From contig NZ_VWXK01000029.1 of assembly GCF_011752565.1 (NCBI RefSeq), positions 1-64,000 of the forward strand: a stretch of DNA of 64,000 bases, in the 5' to 3' direction. The position numbers were made by a program, and so were the translations under genes. The notes below the pieces were generated by a model. The model saw nothing but the letters and a program-made list of their open reading frames with translations. It was not told the DNA's origin and did no database searches. The DNA comes from Pantoea sp. Ap-967. Its GTDB lineage: Bacteria; Pseudomonadota; Gammaproteobacteria; Pseudomonadales; Pseudomonadaceae. Shown here in pieces: positions 51,423 to 60,385 of this stretch. Positions within the stretch are counted from its first letter, which is position 1, and each line of letters begins with the position of its first letter.

Positions 51423-52682
51423 ATGGGCTTGATCGGTATCGTGGTGCTGTTGCTGGTGGCCGTGGCGCTGTCCAGCAACCGCAAGGCCATTCGTTTACGC
51501 ACCGTTGTCACCGCCTTCGCCGTGCAAGCCGGGCTGGGCGCCTTTGCCCTTTACGTGCCATGGGGCCAAAGCGCCCTGGGCGGCATTTCCGCCTCGGTGG
51601 CGTCGTTGCAGGATTATGCCAACCAGGGCATCGACTTCATCTTCGGTGGCCTGAGCAGCACGCGCATGGCGGAGGTGTTCGGCAGCGGTGGTTTCGTGTT
51701 CGCCATTCGCGTGTTGCCGGTGATCGTGTTCTTCAGCAGCTTCATCGCCGTGCTCTACTACCTGGGCATCATGCGCGTGGTCATCCAAGTGATCGGCGGC
51801 ACCTTGCAGCGCCTGCTGGGCACCAGCCGCACCGAAGCGATGGCCGCCACGGCGAACATCTTCGTCGGCCAGACCGAAGCGCCCATGGTGATTCGCCCCT
51901 ACGTCGCCCGCCTGACCCGCTCGGAATTGTTCGCGGTGATGGTCGGGGGCATGGCCTCAGTGGCCGGCTCCGTGCTGATCGGCTACGCCAGCCTTGGCGT
52001 TGAGCTCAAGTACCTGATCGCCGCCAGCTTCATGGCCGCCCCGGGCGGCCTGCTGATGGCCAAGCTGATGGAGCCGGAAACCGAACAGCCCCATGAGCAG
52101 GCGCACGAGGCGCCGGGGCATGGGCAAGGCCAGCCGGCCAATGTCATCGATGCCGCCGCCATCGGTGCCTCCGCAGGCTTGCACCTGGCGCTGAATGTCG
52201 GCGCCATGCTGCTCACTTTCATTGGCCTGATCGCCCTGCTCAACGGCCTGCTCGGCTGGACCGGCAGCTGGTTCGGCCTGCCGCAACTGAACCTGCAGCT
52301 GATTCTCGGCCACGGCCTGGCACCGCTGGCCTTCGTGCTGGGCGTGCCCTGGCACGAGGCGATCACCGCAGGTGGCTTGATCGGCGAAAAGCTGGTGCTC
52401 AACGAGTTCGTCGCCTACGCCGACTTCGCCCGCCACCTCGACCCGGCCCAGGCCGCTGCCAAAGGCGTGCCGGTGCTCAGCGCCCAGGCCCAGGCGATCG
52501 TCACCTTCGCCCTGTGCGGTTTTGCCAACCTGGCATCGATCGGCATCCAGCTGGGCAGCCTGGGCATCATGGCCCCCGAACGGCGGGCCGACATTGCCCG
52601 CCTGGGGCTCAAGGCGGTCGTGGCCGGCACCCTGTCCAACCTGATGAGCGCGGCACTGGCCGGGGTTTTCCTGGCCCTCTGA
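51423..52682 (+). CDS. CNT-family concentrative nucleoside transporter (NupC-like)
   Basis: 419 residues with about ten hydrophobic helices. CNT marks include GQTEAPMVIRPYVARLTRSE and MVGGMASVAGSVLIGYASLG, then GEKLVLNEFVAY and ALCGFANLASIGIQLG. It imports nucleosides with protons or sodium. It sits between cdd and deoC, fitting delivery of deoxynucleosides to the deo enzymes. Confidence 0.92.
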   Translation: MGLIGIVVLLLVAVALSSNRKAIRLRTVVTAFAVQAGLGAFALYVPWGQSALGGISASVASLQDYANQGIDFIFGGLSSTRMAEVFGSGGFVFAIRVLPVIVFFSSFIAVLYYLGIMRVVIQVIGGTLQRLLGTSRTEAMAATANIFVGQTEAPMVIRPYVARLTRSELFAVMVGGMASVAGSVLIGYASLGVELKYLIAASFMAAPGGLLMAKLMEPETEQPHEQAHEAPGHGQGQPANVIDAAAIGASAGLHLALNVGAMLLTFIGLIALLNGLLGWTGSWFGLPQLNLQLILGHGLAPLAFVLGVPWHEAITAGGLIGEKLVLNEFVAYADFARHLDPAQAAAKGVPVLSAQAQAIVTFALCGFANLASIGIQLGSLGIMAPERRADIARLGLKAVVAGTLSNLMSAALAGVFLAL

Positions 52683-52714
52683 CACTCCTTCCACAGCCTT
52701 TGCGTGAACTTGAA

Positions 52715-53491
52715 ATGACTGATATCGACGCTGAACGCGCGCGCACGCTGATTGCGCTGCTGGACCTCACTTCCCTCAATGACGATGACGACGACGCGCA
52801 GATCCAGGCGCTGTGCCAGCGCGCCATGACCCCGGCAGGGCCGGTGGCGGCGGTGTGCGTCTACCCACGCTTCGCCGCCCTGGCGCGGCGTACCCTCGAT
52901 GCGCTTGGCGGGCAGGCCATCGCGGTGGCCTGCGTGGCCAACTTCCCCAGCGGTAACGCCGCGTTGCCCGAGGTGCTGGCACAAACCCGCCAGGCCCTGG
53001 CCGATGGCGCCAATGAAATCGACGTGGTCTACCCCTACCGTGCCCTGCTGGCCGGCGATGCCGACAGCGGCGCGGCCCTGGTGCAGGCATGCAAGCAGCT
53101 GTGCAGTGGCCGCGCCTTGCTCAAGGTGATTCTGGAAACCGGCGAGCTGGCCGAGCCTGCGCTGATCCGCCAGGCCAGCCTGCAGGCCATTGCCGCAGGC
53201 GCTGACTTCATCAAGACCAGCACCGGCAAGGTGACCGTCAACGCCACCGTGGGTGCGGCGCAGATCATGCTCGAATGCATCGCCAGCCTGGATGCCAACG
53301 TGGGCTTCAAGCCGGCTGGGGGCATGAAGACCCTGGCCGATGCGCAGGTTTACCTGGACCTCGCCGAGCGCATCAACGGCGCCCAATGGGTATCGCCCCG
53401 GCACCTGCGCTTTGGCGCCTCCAGCCTGCTGGGCGACTTGCTCGGGCACCTGCACGGTGCGCCAGGCAACAACGCCGGGGGGGCCTACTGA
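52715..53491 (+). CDS. deoC: Deoxyribose-phosphate aldolase
   Basis: 258 residues from the ATG at 52715. Schiff-base lysine region DFIKTSTGKVTVNATV and VGFKPAGGMKTLADA (second lysine) are intact; LLDLTSLNDDDDDAQIQALC opens the barrel. It splits deoxyribose 5-phosphate into glyceraldehyde 3-phosphate and acetaldehyde. The stop and the deoA start overlap in TGATG. Confidence 0.94.
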   Translation: MTDIDAERARTLIALLDLTSLNDDDDDAQIQALCQRAMTPAGPVAAVCVYPRFAALARRTLDALGGQAIAVACVANFPSGNAALPEVLAQTRQALADGANEIDVVYPYRALLAGDADSGAALVQACKQLCSGRALLKVILETGELAEPALIRQASLQAIAAGADFIKTSTGKVTVNATVGAAQIMLECIASLDANVGFKPAGGMKTLADAQVYLDLAERINGAQWVSPRHLRFGASSLLGDLLGHLHGAPGNNAGGAY

Positions 53492-54813
53492 TGGCGTGGC
53501 TGGCACAGGAAGTGATCCGCCGCAAACGCGACGGCAAGGTACTCGACGACGCCGACATCCGCCGCTTCGTCAACGGCATCACCGACCTCAGCATCAGCGA
53601 AGGCCAGGCTGCTGCCTTCGCCATGGCCGTGCTGCTCAAGGGCCTGAATGTCGAGGAACGGGTCGCCCTGGCCACGGCCATGCGCGACTCCGGCCAGGTG
53701 CTGCGCTGGAACCTGCCAGGCCCGGTGGTGGACAAGCACTCCACCGGCGGCATCGGCGACCTGGTCAGCCTGGTGCTGGCCCCACTGCTGGCGGCGTGCG
53801 GCTGCTACGTGCCGATGATCTCCGGGCGTGGCCTGGGCCACACCGGTGGCACCCTCGACAAGCTCGACAGTATCCCGGGCTACGACAGCCAGCCCAGCAT
53901 GGCCCGGCTGCGCGAGGTGGTCGAGCACGTTGGCTGCGCGATCATCGGCCAAACCCATGACCTGGCCCCGGCGGACAAACGGCTGTACGCCATTCGCGAT
54001 GTCACCGGCACGGTGGAGTCGATCGACCTGATCGTCACCTCGATTCTCAGCAAGAAACTGGCGGCCGGCCTGGATGCCCTGCTGATCGACGTCAAGGTCG
54101 GCAACGGCGCGTTCATGGCCGCGCCCGACGACGCCGCTGCCCTGGCCCGCAGCGTGGTGGCCGTGGCCAATGGCAGCGGCGTGCGCACCCGGGCGCTGAT
54201 CACCGACATGAGCCAGCCACTGGCACGCTCGGCAGGCAATGCCCTGGAGGTGGAGGAAGCCATCGCCCTGCTGCGCGGCGAAGTGCGCAGCCCGCGCCTG
54301 TGGCAGGTGACCCTGGCGCTGGCCGAGCAGGCCCTGGTGTGCGCCGGGCTGGCGCGCGACCTTGAGCAAGCCCGCGAGCAACTGCTGGAAGCCTGGCACA
54401 GTGGCGCAGCGCTGCAGCGTTTTGCCCACATGGTGCAGGCACTGGGTGGGCCGGGCGACCTGGTGCAGCAACCGCACCGCCACCTGCCCCAGGCCCCGCT
54501 GGTGATTCCGGTGCCGGCGCCGCAAGCCGGTATCGTGCAGTGCATCGATACCCGCGCAATCGGCCTGGCGGTGGTTGCCCTCGGCGGCGGCCGGCGCACC
54601 CCGCAAGACCGCATCGACCCGGCGGTGGGGCTAAGCCAGCTGTGCTTCCCTGGCGAGGCCGTGGCGGCCAGGCAACCGCTGGCAAGGGTGCATGCCCAGG
54701 ACCTGGCCCAGGCCGAGCGTGCGGTTGCCGCGGTGCAGGCGGCGTACCGCATCGCCAGCGCGCCGGTCGAGGCGCCCGCGCTGTTCGCTGGCGTGTGCCT
54801 GGAGCCTGCATGA
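53491..54813 (+). CDS. deoA: Thymidine phosphorylase
   Basis: 440 residues, the normal length. KHSTGGIGDLVSLVLAPLLA (phosphate and substrate site), SGRGLGHTGGTLDKLDSIPG, and LIDVKVGNGAFM are the family signatures. It cleaves thymidine and deoxyuridine with phosphate to deoxyribose 1-phosphate and base. It overlaps both neighbours by a few bases, so deoC-deoA-deoB are coupled. Confidence 0.95.
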   Translation: MAWLAQEVIRRKRDGKVLDDADIRRFVNGITDLSISEGQAAAFAMAVLLKGLNVEERVALATAMRDSGQVLRWNLPGPVVDKHSTGGIGDLVSLVLAPLLAACGCYVPMISGRGLGHTGGTLDKLDSIPGYDSQPSMARLREVVEHVGCAIIGQTHDLAPADKRLYAIRDVTGTVESIDLIVTSILSKKLAAGLDALLIDVKVGNGAFMAAPDDAAALARSVVAVANGSGVRTRALITDMSQPLARSAGNALEVEEAIALLRGEVRSPRLWQVTLALAEQALVCAGLARDLEQAREQLLEAWHSGAALQRFAHMVQALGGPGDLVQQPHRHLPQAPLVIPVPAPQAGIVQCIDTRAIGLAVVALGGGRRTPQDRIDPAVGLSQLCFPGEAVAARQPLARVHAQDLAQAERAVAAVQAAYRIASAPVEAPALFAGVCLEPA

Positions 54814-56051
54814 AGCGCGCCTTGTTGCTGGTGCTCGACTCCCTGGGCATTGGTGCCAGCGCTGATGCCGGGCGCTTTGGCGACGCCGGGGCCAATACCT
54901 TGCTGCATATCGCCCAGGCCTGCGCCCGTGGCGAGGCCGACGGCAATGGCCGCCAGGGGCCGCTGCAGCTGCCCACGCTGGCACGGCTTGGCCTTGGCCA
55001 TGCTGCGGCGCTCAGCGCCGGAGTGCTGCCGCCAGGGTTCAGCGCCGACACAGTGGCCGAAGGTGCCTGGGGCTATGCCCGGGAGCTGTCCAGCGGCAAG
55101 GACACCCCCTCGGGGCATTGGGAAATGGCCGGGGTGCCGGTGCTGTTCGACTGGGGCTACTTCCCGGCACGGCAGAACAGTTTCCCGCCCGCGCTGCTGA
55201 ACGCCCTGATCGCCCGTGGCCACCTGCCCGGCCTGCTCGGCAACTGCCACGCCAGCGGCACCGAGATCATCAGCCAGCTGGGCGAGGCGCACCTGCAAAG
55301 CGGCAAGCCTATCGTCTACACCAGCGCCGACAGCGTGCTGCAGATCGCCGCCCATGAACAGCATTTTGGCCTGCAGCGGCTGTACAGCCTGTGCGCGCTG
55401 GCCCGCGAACTGTGCGACGCCTATGGCGTTGGCCGGGTCATCGCCCGCCCCTTCACTGGCGAGCACGCCGGTAACTTCAGCCGCACCGGCAACCGCCGCG
55501 ACTACACCGTGCCCCCCCCGGCGCCAACCTTGCTCGACCGCCTGTGCGCCGCCAACGGCCAGGTGTTCGCCGTGGGCAAGGTGGGCGACATCTTCGCCCA
55601 GCGTGGTATCAGCCGGCAGTTCAAGGCCGAAGGCAACGACGCCTTGTTCGACGCCACCGTCGAGGCCCTTGCCCAGGCGCCGGGCAATACCCTGGTGTTC
55701 AGCAACTTCGTCGACTTCGACACGCTGTATGGGCATCGCCGCGATATCGCCGGCTACGCCGCTGCCCTGGAAGCCTTCGACCGGCGCCTGCCGCAACTGC
55801 TGGCACGCCTGCAGCCAGGCGATGTGCTGATCATCACCGCCGACCATGGCTGCGACCCCAGTGCGCCGGGCACGGATCACACCCGCGAGCACGTGCCGCT
55901 GCTGGTATGGGGCCCAGGCTTGCACAGCACCTGCCTCGGTGCCCGGAGCAGTTTTGCCGACATCGGCCAGACCCTGGCGCAGTTTTTCGCCCTGCCCCCC
56001 TGTGACCACGGGCAAGCATTCCTCGATGCCCTATACCCCAACCTGCAATAA
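54810..56051 (+). CDS. deoB: Phosphopentomutase
   Basis: 413 residues of the alkaline-phosphatase-like fold: LLLVLDSLGIGASADAGRFG and DAGANTLLHIA at the N terminus, GKDTPSGHWEMAG with the catalytic Thr, and IITADHGCDPSAPGTDHTRE for the metals. It turns deoxyribose 1-phosphate into the 5-phosphate for DeoC. It starts with an ATGA overlap on deoA; an AAGGAG ribosome site for the next gene begins inside its stop. Confidence 0.94.
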   Translation: MKRALLLVLDSLGIGASADAGRFGDAGANTLLHIAQACARGEADGNGRQGPLQLPTLARLGLGHAAALSAGVLPPGFSADTVAEGAWGYARELSSGKDTPSGHWEMAGVPVLFDWGYFPARQNSFPPALLNALIARGHLPGLLGNCHASGTEIISQLGEAHLQSGKPIVYTSADSVLQIAAHEQHFGLQRLYSLCALARELCDAYGVGRVIARPFTGEHAGNFSRTGNRRDYTVPPPAPTLLDRLCAANGQVFAVGKVGDIFAQRGISRQFKAEGNDALFDATVEALAQAPGNTLVFSNFVDFDTLYGHRRDIAGYAAALEAFDRRLPQLLARLQPGDVLIITADHGCDPSAPGTDHTREHVPLLVWGPGLHSTCLGARSSFADIGQTLAQFFALPPCDHGQAFLDALYPNLQ

Positions 56052-56063
56052 GGAGAACTGCAC

Positions 56064-57029
56064 GTGACGTTACGCAAATGCCTGAACAATGGCCTGGTGC
56101 TGGCTGCCAGCCTGTGGGCTGGCCAGGTATTGGCCTGGGGCCAGCAAGGCACAGCCCTGGTGGGTGAACTGGCGCAGCGCCAGCTCACCCCCGAGGCCAA
56201 GGCAGAAGCCCTGCGCCTGCTCGGCCAGATCAAGCAGAACGACCTGGCCGTGGTCGCCAACTGGGCCGGCAACCTGGAGAAGAACCCACAAAACCGCGTG
56301 CTGTGGGAAAACACCCGCAACCAGCGCATGGTGGTCTACAAAAGCGACGACTGCACCTTCCAACTGACCCGCGACTGCCCCGATGGCGCCTGCACCGTGG
56401 CCGCCATCGAGCAGAACCGCACGGCGCTGGCCGACCCCAAGGCACCGAACCAAGCCCGGCTGATGGCCATGCTGTTTCTCATCCACCACGTCAGCGATGC
56501 CAGCTCGCCGCTGAACAACAGCTTCAAGGATGACCGTGGCGGCTACGACTACCCGGTACAGGCCGCCGGCAAGTCCTACAACCTGCGCCAGGTGTGGGAT
56601 GACTTCCTGCTGGGCGCGGCCCGCCTCGACGTCAAGGCCTATGCCGACAAGCTGCAGCAAGGCCTGCCCGCCGCCGACTCCAGCAACCCGGCGCAGTGGT
56701 CGCAACAAGCCTGCCGCATCGTGCGTGACGACAACATCTACCCGCAGAAGGCCGCCGGCAAGCGCAAGCTGCCGAGCAAGCAGGGCATGGACGACGATGA
56801 CGGGGGCGACACCGACTACAGCGCCAAGACCCTGGCCTACAACCGCACCGGCAAGGAATACAGCCGTGGCGACAAGCTGATGAATGAAAAAACCACCCGC
56901 ACCGGCGGCTTCGATGCCAGCTACATGAGCACCTTCGTGCCCGTCGCCGAACAGCAGGTGCAACTGGCCTCGGTGCGCCTGGCGCAGTTGCTCAATGCTG
57001 CGCTGGTCGCCGGCCGCCCTGGCTCCTGA
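56064..57029 (+). CDS. Exported S1/P1-type nuclease
   Basis: 321 residues from a GTG with AAGGAG eight bases upstream. The signal peptide ends near VLA, leaving Trp25 (AWGQQGT) as mature residue 1, as in S1/P1 nucleases, where the N-terminal Trp binds zinc. FLIHHVSDASSPLNNSF corresponds to the zinc-binding His/Asp helix (usually HxxGDxHQPLH), with some substitutions. It should cut single-stranded DNA or RNA and remove 3'-phosphates outside the cytoplasm, upstream of the 5'-nucleotidase step. Confidence 0.82.
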   Translation: MTLRKCLNNGLVLAASLWAGQVLAWGQQGTALVGELAQRQLTPEAKAEALRLLGQIKQNDLAVVANWAGNLEKNPQNRVLWENTRNQRMVVYKSDDCTFQLTRDCPDGACTVAAIEQNRTALADPKAPNQARLMAMLFLIHHVSDASSPLNNSFKDDRGGYDYPVQAAGKSYNLRQVWDDFLLGAARLDVKAYADKLQQGLPAADSSNPAQWSQQACRIVRDDNIYPQKAAGKRKLPSKQGMDDDDGGDTDYSAKTLAYNRTGKEYSRGDKLMNEKTTRTGGFDASYMSTFVPVAEQQVQLASVRLAQLLNAALVAGRPGS

Positions 57030-57044
57030 CACGCGAGAATCGCC

Positions 57045-58136
57045 ATGCACACTCCCCGTTTGCGGCACCTGCCGCTGCTGTTGGCCCTGGGCCTTGCCGG
57101 CTGCGCCACCGCGCCGGTTGCCGAGCACGCTGAAACGCGCGTTTCGCTGATGGCCTACAACGTCGAAAACCTGTTCGACACGGCCCATGACCCGGGCAAG
57201 GACGACTACGCCTACCTGCCCCTGAGCGTGAAGCAGGCGCACCCCGAGTACCTGGCCACCTGCGCGCGCATCAGCGTGCCGGCCTGGCGCCAGGAATGCG
57301 AAAGCAATGACTGGACCGAGGCGCGGCTGGAGCAGAAGCTCACCCGCCTGGCCAGCGTGATCAGCCAAACCGATGGCGGCCGTGGGCCGGATATCCTGTT
57401 GCTTGAAGAAGTGGAAAACCGCGCAGTGCTGGAGCGGCTCAATGGCCACCTCGGCGCATCCGCCTACCAAACCCGGGTGCTGCTGGAGGGCTGGGATGAG
57501 CGCGGTATCGACACGGCCGTGCTGAGCCGCCTGCCGCAATGGGGCGCGCCGGTTCTGCACCGGGTGCCTTATCACGACGAGCAAGGCGATACCTCGGACA
57601 AGACCGGCAAGACCCGCGGCATCCTCGAAGTTCGCCTGCTGCTGCCAGGCGGCCAGAAAGCCTCGGTGTTCGCCGTGCACCTGCCCTCCGGTGGCGGCCC
57701 TGGCTACCTGCGCCGCCAGGCCGTGGAATACCTGGCCGAGCTCAAGCGCCAGTTGCCGGCTGATGTGCTGCCGATCGTGGGCGGTGACTTCAACATCAAC
57801 GCCGGTGAAGAAGCCAAGCACCATTACATCGCCGACACCCTCGCCAGCACCTGGAGCGTGTCGCACCTGATCGGCTGCGACGGCTGCAAGGGCAGCTATT
57901 ACTATCCGCGAGAGCGGCAGTGGTCGTTTTTCGACATCCTGCTGTTCCCCCAGGCGATGAGCGGCGCAGGCTTCAACGGCTGGAAGGTGGACAGCGCCAG
58001 TATCCACATGCCCAAGGCCAGCCCCTACCAGGTGAACAAGTGGGGCACGCCGGCGCGCTTCAACGGCGGCCAGTACCCCGAAGGCGTGTCTGACCATTGG
58101 CCGATGTACGCACAAATCTACCTCCGCGCGCCATGA
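57045..58136 (+). CDS. Lipoprotein endonuclease/exonuclease/phosphatase-family nuclease
   Basis: 363 residues. The lipobox LGLAGC gives Cys about 21. EEP catalytic motifs are present in order: MAYNVENLF (Asn), LLEEVENRAVL (Glu), DERGIDTAVLSR, VHLPSGGG, GGDFNINAG (Asp/Asn), and SDHWPMYA (Asp/His). Probably a surface or periplasmic DNase. It ends the 13-kb same-strand run and is followed by a TetR gene. Confidence 0.87.
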   Translation: MHTPRLRHLPLLLALGLAGCATAPVAEHAETRVSLMAYNVENLFDTAHDPGKDDYAYLPLSVKQAHPEYLATCARISVPAWRQECESNDWTEARLEQKLTRLASVISQTDGGRGPDILLLEEVENRAVLERLNGHLGASAYQTRVLLEGWDERGIDTAVLSRLPQWGAPVLHRVPYHDEQGDTSDKTGKTRGILEVRLLLPGGQKASVFAVHLPSGGGPGYLRRQAVEYLAELKRQLPADVLPIVGGDFNINAGEEAKHHYIADTLASTWSVSHLIGCDGCKGSYYYPRERQWSFFDILLFPQAMSGAGFNGWKVDSASIHMPKASPYQVNKWGTPARFNGGQYPEGVSDHWPMYAQIYLRAP

Positions 58137-58203
58137 GCCTTGGGTGTAGGATCCTGCCAACGGGCGCCACAGGATGTGGCGCCCACCTTTGCAAGGGCGT
58201 CAG

Positions 58204-58860
58204 ATGTTTACTGCCAAAAGCACCAGTGTCGGAAATGGAATGAGTAACCACAAGATCAAGATTCGCCGCAAGAACGTCGAGAAGATCCTGCTCGCGGCCG
58301 AGCAGGTTTTTGCCGAACAAGGTTACGCTGGCACCTCGATGATCGATATCGCCAAGCGCGCCGACCTGCCGCGCTCCAACCTGCATTACTACTTCACCAC
58401 CAAGGACGAGTTGTACCGGGAAGTGCTGGTCAACCTGCTGGGCGACTGGGAACGCGAAGGTGCCTGTTTCAGCCATTTCGATGACCCACGGGTGGTGCTG
58501 ACCAGCTACGTGCGGGAAAAGATGACCCACTCGCGCACCCGCCCCCATGGCTCCAAGCTCTGGGCCAACGAGATCATGCACGGTGCGCCGCTGTTTCGCG
58601 ACATCATCGAGGAACACCTGTTGGCCGGTGCCAAGCTCAAGGAAGACAAGATCCGCCAGTGGGTGGAGGAAAAGCGCATCAGCCCGATCGCGCCCTTCGC
58701 CCTACTGTACATGATCTGGGCATCGACCCAGCACTATGCCGACTTCGATTACCAGGTGCGGGCATTGAACGGGCACGAACCGCTCAGCGACCAGCAGTTC
58801 GAGCAGGCGGTGCAGACGATTACCGCAGTGGTGTTACGGGGGATCGGGCTGGAGCCCTGA
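58204..58860 (+). CDS. TetR-family regulator, RutR-like
   Basis: 218 residues. The HTH is at about 20-65 (ILLAAEQVFAEQGYAGTSMI, AKRADLPRSNLHYYFTTKDE), and the C terminus carries LYMIWASTQHYADFDYQVRA, nearly the RutR sequence. RutR senses uracil or thymine and controls pyrimidine genes, so this protein likely controls the preceding nucleotide-use locus. The start at 58204 follows AAGGG; an ATG at 58240 is an alternative. Confidence 0.84.
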   Translation: MFTAKSTSVGNGMSNHKIKIRRKNVEKILLAAEQVFAEQGYAGTSMIDIAKRADLPRSNLHYYFTTKDELYREVLVNLLGDWEREGACFSHFDDPRVVLTSYVREKMTHSRTRPHGSKLWANEIMHGAPLFRDIIEEHLLAGAKLKEDKIRQWVEEKRISPIAPFALLYMIWASTQHYADFDYQVRALNGHEPLSDQQFEQAVQTITAVVLRGIGLEP

Positions 58861-58880
58861 TTTCGATTGCTGGGAAACTG

Positions 58881-58976
58881 GGGCCGCTACGCGGCCCATC
58901 GCGAGCTGTGCTCGCTCCTACCAGGGGGCGGCGCAAGATCCGCCCGGTAGGAGCGAGCAAAGCTCGCGAAGGGCTA
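58881..58976. repeat. REP pair after the TetR gene
   Basis: GGGGCCGCTACGCGGCCC then CGAGCTGTGCTCGCTCCTAC, with the opposing arm GTAGGAGCGAGCAAAGCTCG from 58947. It lies between converging genes. Confidence 0.88.
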
Positions 58977-58981
58977 CTCGC

Positions 58982-59590
58982 TCAGCAAGCCTGGGCTTCG
59001 GCGCGGCGTGGTGCCGGGGCCTCATGGCGCATCGACTGCTGCCAGTTCAACTGGGCCTGCACCTGGGCCGCAGCGTCCATCACCTTCTGCGCCCAGGCCT
59101 GGTCCTCAGGGTCTACCACTACCACGCGGAAACCATGGTCGTCGCCCTCGATGCCAACACCTTCGGAATCATCCACGTGCAGGTCGATGTCGAATGCCGG
59201 TGGGTACTTCGACGGGGCATTTTCAAGCCCGTGGGCCGACACCACATGGTGGTGACGGTCGCTGTTGACCACGCCATCCACATGAATGCCGTAGAGCATC
59301 AGCCAACGCCGAATGTAGGACGGCGTGCGCCCCGACGAGGTGTAGATCCAGATGCTGCAGCCCTGGCGGCGCAGCTCGCGGATCAGCGAGCGAGTACCGA
59401 TGCGCAGCGGTTCACCCAACCAGCGATGAATGCATTCCGGCAGCTTGCTGTGCTCGGCGGGGCTGTGGTGCGGCAGGCAGGCGAGCGTGTCGTCGACATC
59501 GAACGAAATGCGCACTTGCGGGCGCCGGGCCTTGCGCCCAATGCCCTGCCACGTTCTGCGCCCGTGCCCGGGCATCGATGAACCGGCCAT
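58982..59590 (-). CDS. HAD-superfamily hydrolase paired with a Fic protein
   Basis: 202 residues from the ATG at 59590, which overlaps the Fic stop as ATGA. HAD motif I is FDVDDTL (about 30-36), motif II lies in WIYTSSGRTPSYIRRW, and DLHVDDSEGVGIEGDDHGFR gives the final acidic motif. A small phosphatase or phosphotransferase of unknown substrate. Tight coupling to the degenerate Fic gene suggests they work together. Confidence 0.78.
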   Translation of the reverse strand: MAGSSMPGHGRRTWQGIGRKARRPQVRISFDVDDTLACLPHHSPAEHSKLPECIHRWLGEPLRIGTRSLIRELRRQGCSIWIYTSSGRTPSYIRRWLMLYGIHVDGVVNSDRHHHVVSAHGLENAPSKYPPAFDIDLHVDDSEGVGIEGDDHGFRVVVVDPEDQAWAQKVMDAAAQVQAQLNWQQSMRHEAPAPRRAEAQAC

Positions 59591-60288
59591 CAGTGGCCTC
59601 CCCGATGAACAGGCAGCGCCGTGCAACCCAGGAAGAACTGATCGGGCTCAGGCGCCTTCGCTTCGAGAAAGGCCGCGTATTTTTTCTTGATCTTGGGCAA
59701 TTCGTACAATGCCTTGACACCGTGTTTGGCGGAGTTGCGTATGACCGAGGAGGGGTTGAAATAACCCTCGGCGTTGTCCAGCGTCAGCACGAATGGCGGC
59801 AACCCGGCGCGCATCAGCAGGTAGCTGACGATGAGCGAGCCCGTGCGGTTGTTGCCTTCGATGAACAGCTGTGGCTTGCTGAGGATCCGTACATACACAC
59901 CCGCCGCGCGCTTCCAGATCGAGTCGCTGCGGTACGAGCAGTACCAGTTGTACAGGTCCTTGATGCCACCTTCCACGTTGTTGAAAAAGTGCGCCTCGGT
60001 CGCTGCAAGGTGCTGGGCGAATTCGCGCCGGCGGGCCGGGTCGCTGCCGCACAGTACCGTGGCGTTGATCTCCAGCATCAGGTTCAGCTGCTGCAGGTCG
60101 AACAAGTCAACGCCCCGTGCGACATAGTCGTCAATCAGCGCGTAGCCTTCAACCACATTGTGCAGCACCTCGTCGGTAAACGGGTCACGCGGTTCGGTGA
60201 AATGCCGGCTCAGCTCGGCAAAACGGCCCTGCACCTCGCGCAGTGCGCGTTCTATCGCTGGCAGGTCAAGTCGACGCGTGGCACGCAT
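59590..60288 (-). CDS. Fic/DOC-family protein with degenerate active-site motif
   Basis: 232 residues from an ATG at 60288 with AGGA upstream; a longer frame to 60414 runs into pstB and is unlikely. The Fic core motif, normally HPFxxGNGRxxR, reads QLFIEGNNRTGS (140-151): the catalytic His is Gln, and the second Gly and final Arg are replaced. Standard AMP-transfer is therefore doubtful; it may bind nucleotide without catalysis or use other chemistry. It is followed by a HAD hydrolase gene with ATGA overlap. Confidence 0.72.
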   Translation of the reverse strand: MRATRRLDLPAIERALREVQGRFAELSRHFTEPRDPFTDEVLHNVVEGYALIDDYVARGVDLFDLQQLNLMLEINATVLCGSDPARRREFAQHLAATEAHFFNNVEGGIKDLYNWYCSYRSDSIWKRAAGVYVRILSKPQLFIEGNNRTGSLIVSYLLMRAGLPPFVLTLDNAEGYFNPSSVIRNSAKHGVKALYELPKIKKKYAAFLEAKAPEPDQFFLGCTALPVHRGGH

Positions 60289-60325
60289 TGGAAATCCTGA
60301 GTAACACTTTCGATGGAAGGTAAAG

Positions 60326-60366
60326 CAGCCAGGCGCTCGCACCTTTTCGGTGCAAGCGCCCGGCTG
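60326..60366 (-). terminator. Strong hairpin after pstB, likely end of the pst transcript
   Basis: On the minus strand, CAGCCGGGCGCTTGCACC pairs with GGTGCGAGCGCCTGGCTG around GAAAA, with two mismatches, starting 20 bp after the pstB stop, then CTTTACCTTCC. The U tract is poor, but the stem is long. It separates pst from the Fic gene. Confidence 0.6.
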
Positions 60367-60385
60367 CCTCGCGCCTGCCGTGCAA

